Source: an uncultured Candidatus Saccharibacteria bacterium (GTDB taxonomy: Bacteria; Patescibacteriota; Saccharimonadia; Saccharimonadales; Saccharimonadaceae). From it: a DNA stretch of 12,675 bases. Each line of letters opens with the position of its first letter. Position 1 is the stretch's first letter. Where the stretch lies: assembly GCA_949063825.1 (NCBI GenBank), contig CARSRA010000019.1, positions 1 to 12,675 of the forward strand, in the 5' to 3' direction. A program made the position numbers and the translations under genes. Positions 12,616-12,675 of the stretch are shown piece by piece. The notes under the pieces were generated by a model. The model did not search any database and was not told the DNA's origin. It worked only from the letters and a program-made list of their open reading frames with translations.

Positions 12616-12675
12616 TTATCCCTCCCGTGTAACGCAGCGGATGGCGAAGCCTAGACCGCGACTACCGTAACTTTG
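12616..12675 (-). CDS. C-terminal end of a FISUMP-like protein (partial, runs off right edge)
   Basis: On the minus strand, bases 12675 to 12616 encode QSYGSRGLGFAIRCVTREG and a TAA stop. It aligns with the end of the plus-strand cassette (GYSGRSSGYPLRCTAK): a Gly/Ser/Tyr loop, then (I/L)RC, then a short basic tail. The start lies outside the window, so it may be an intact surface protein gene or another fragment. It faces the plus-strand copy across the inverted repeat. Confidence 0.65.
   Translation of the reverse strand, partial: QSYGSRGLGFAIRCVTREG

Overview
The window looks like chromosomal DNA from a Patescibacteria/CPR bacterium, most probably Saccharibacteria (TM7) or a close relative. 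The evidence is compact single-copy housekeeping genes, small lineage-type membrane proteins (DUF5684, DUF308/HdeD-like), a TruB with CPR-style insertions and no PUA domain, several genes whose -10 box lies right against the start codon, and FISUMP-like 'CPKGW..LPT / FAY.G.Y / (L/I)RC' cassettes that I associate with Saccharibacteria. The standard genetic code fits: every recognised protein is full length with ordinary GGN glycine codons. No taxonomic search was possible.

Layout. 1-52: end of a FISUMP-like cassette on the minus strand, cut by the window edge. 104-191: tRNA-Ser(CGA). 304-777: NUDIX hydrolase. 998-1699: YebC/TACO1 family protein. 1773-2303: DUF5684 membrane protein. 2304-2709: gene-free stretch with a terminator, a candidate folded RNA and the promoter of the next gene. 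2710-4395: long Pro/Ala/Asn-rich protein around a DHH-type phosphoesterase fold that has lost its catalytic motifs. 4411-5220: truB. 5248-5514: rpsO. 5628-6299: unknown Cys-containing protein with a 9-G tract in its 5' coding region. 6483-8657: pnp, with a strong leader hairpin. 8718-11084: FtsK/SpoIIIE translocase. 11129-11803: DUF308 membrane protein. 11866-11942: tRNA-Asp(GTC). 11981-12343: start-less FISUMP-like cassette. 12344-12615: 26-bp-arm inverted repeat and a short minus-strand ORF. 12616-12675: C-terminal end of another FISUMP-like cassette on the minus strand.

How it works together. truB-rpsO-pnp is the classical translation/RNA-decay neighbourhood, interrupted here by the unknown gene. 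Most genes have their own promoter, often an extended -10 (TGn-TATAAT), and many have a strong intrinsic terminator, so this is mostly a chain of single-gene transcription units. truB, rpsO and ftsK appear to be translated from leaderless or nearly leaderless mRNAs.

Most unusual content: (1) three FISUMP-like cassette fragments, in both orientations, at the window edges and next to tRNA genes, at least one without a start codon; (2) a long inverted repeat between two of them whose arms encode the same peptide; (3) a G9 tract that could switch the unknown gene; (4) a DHH-fold protein with its DHH replaced by TTS, embedded in proline-rich low-complexity sequence.
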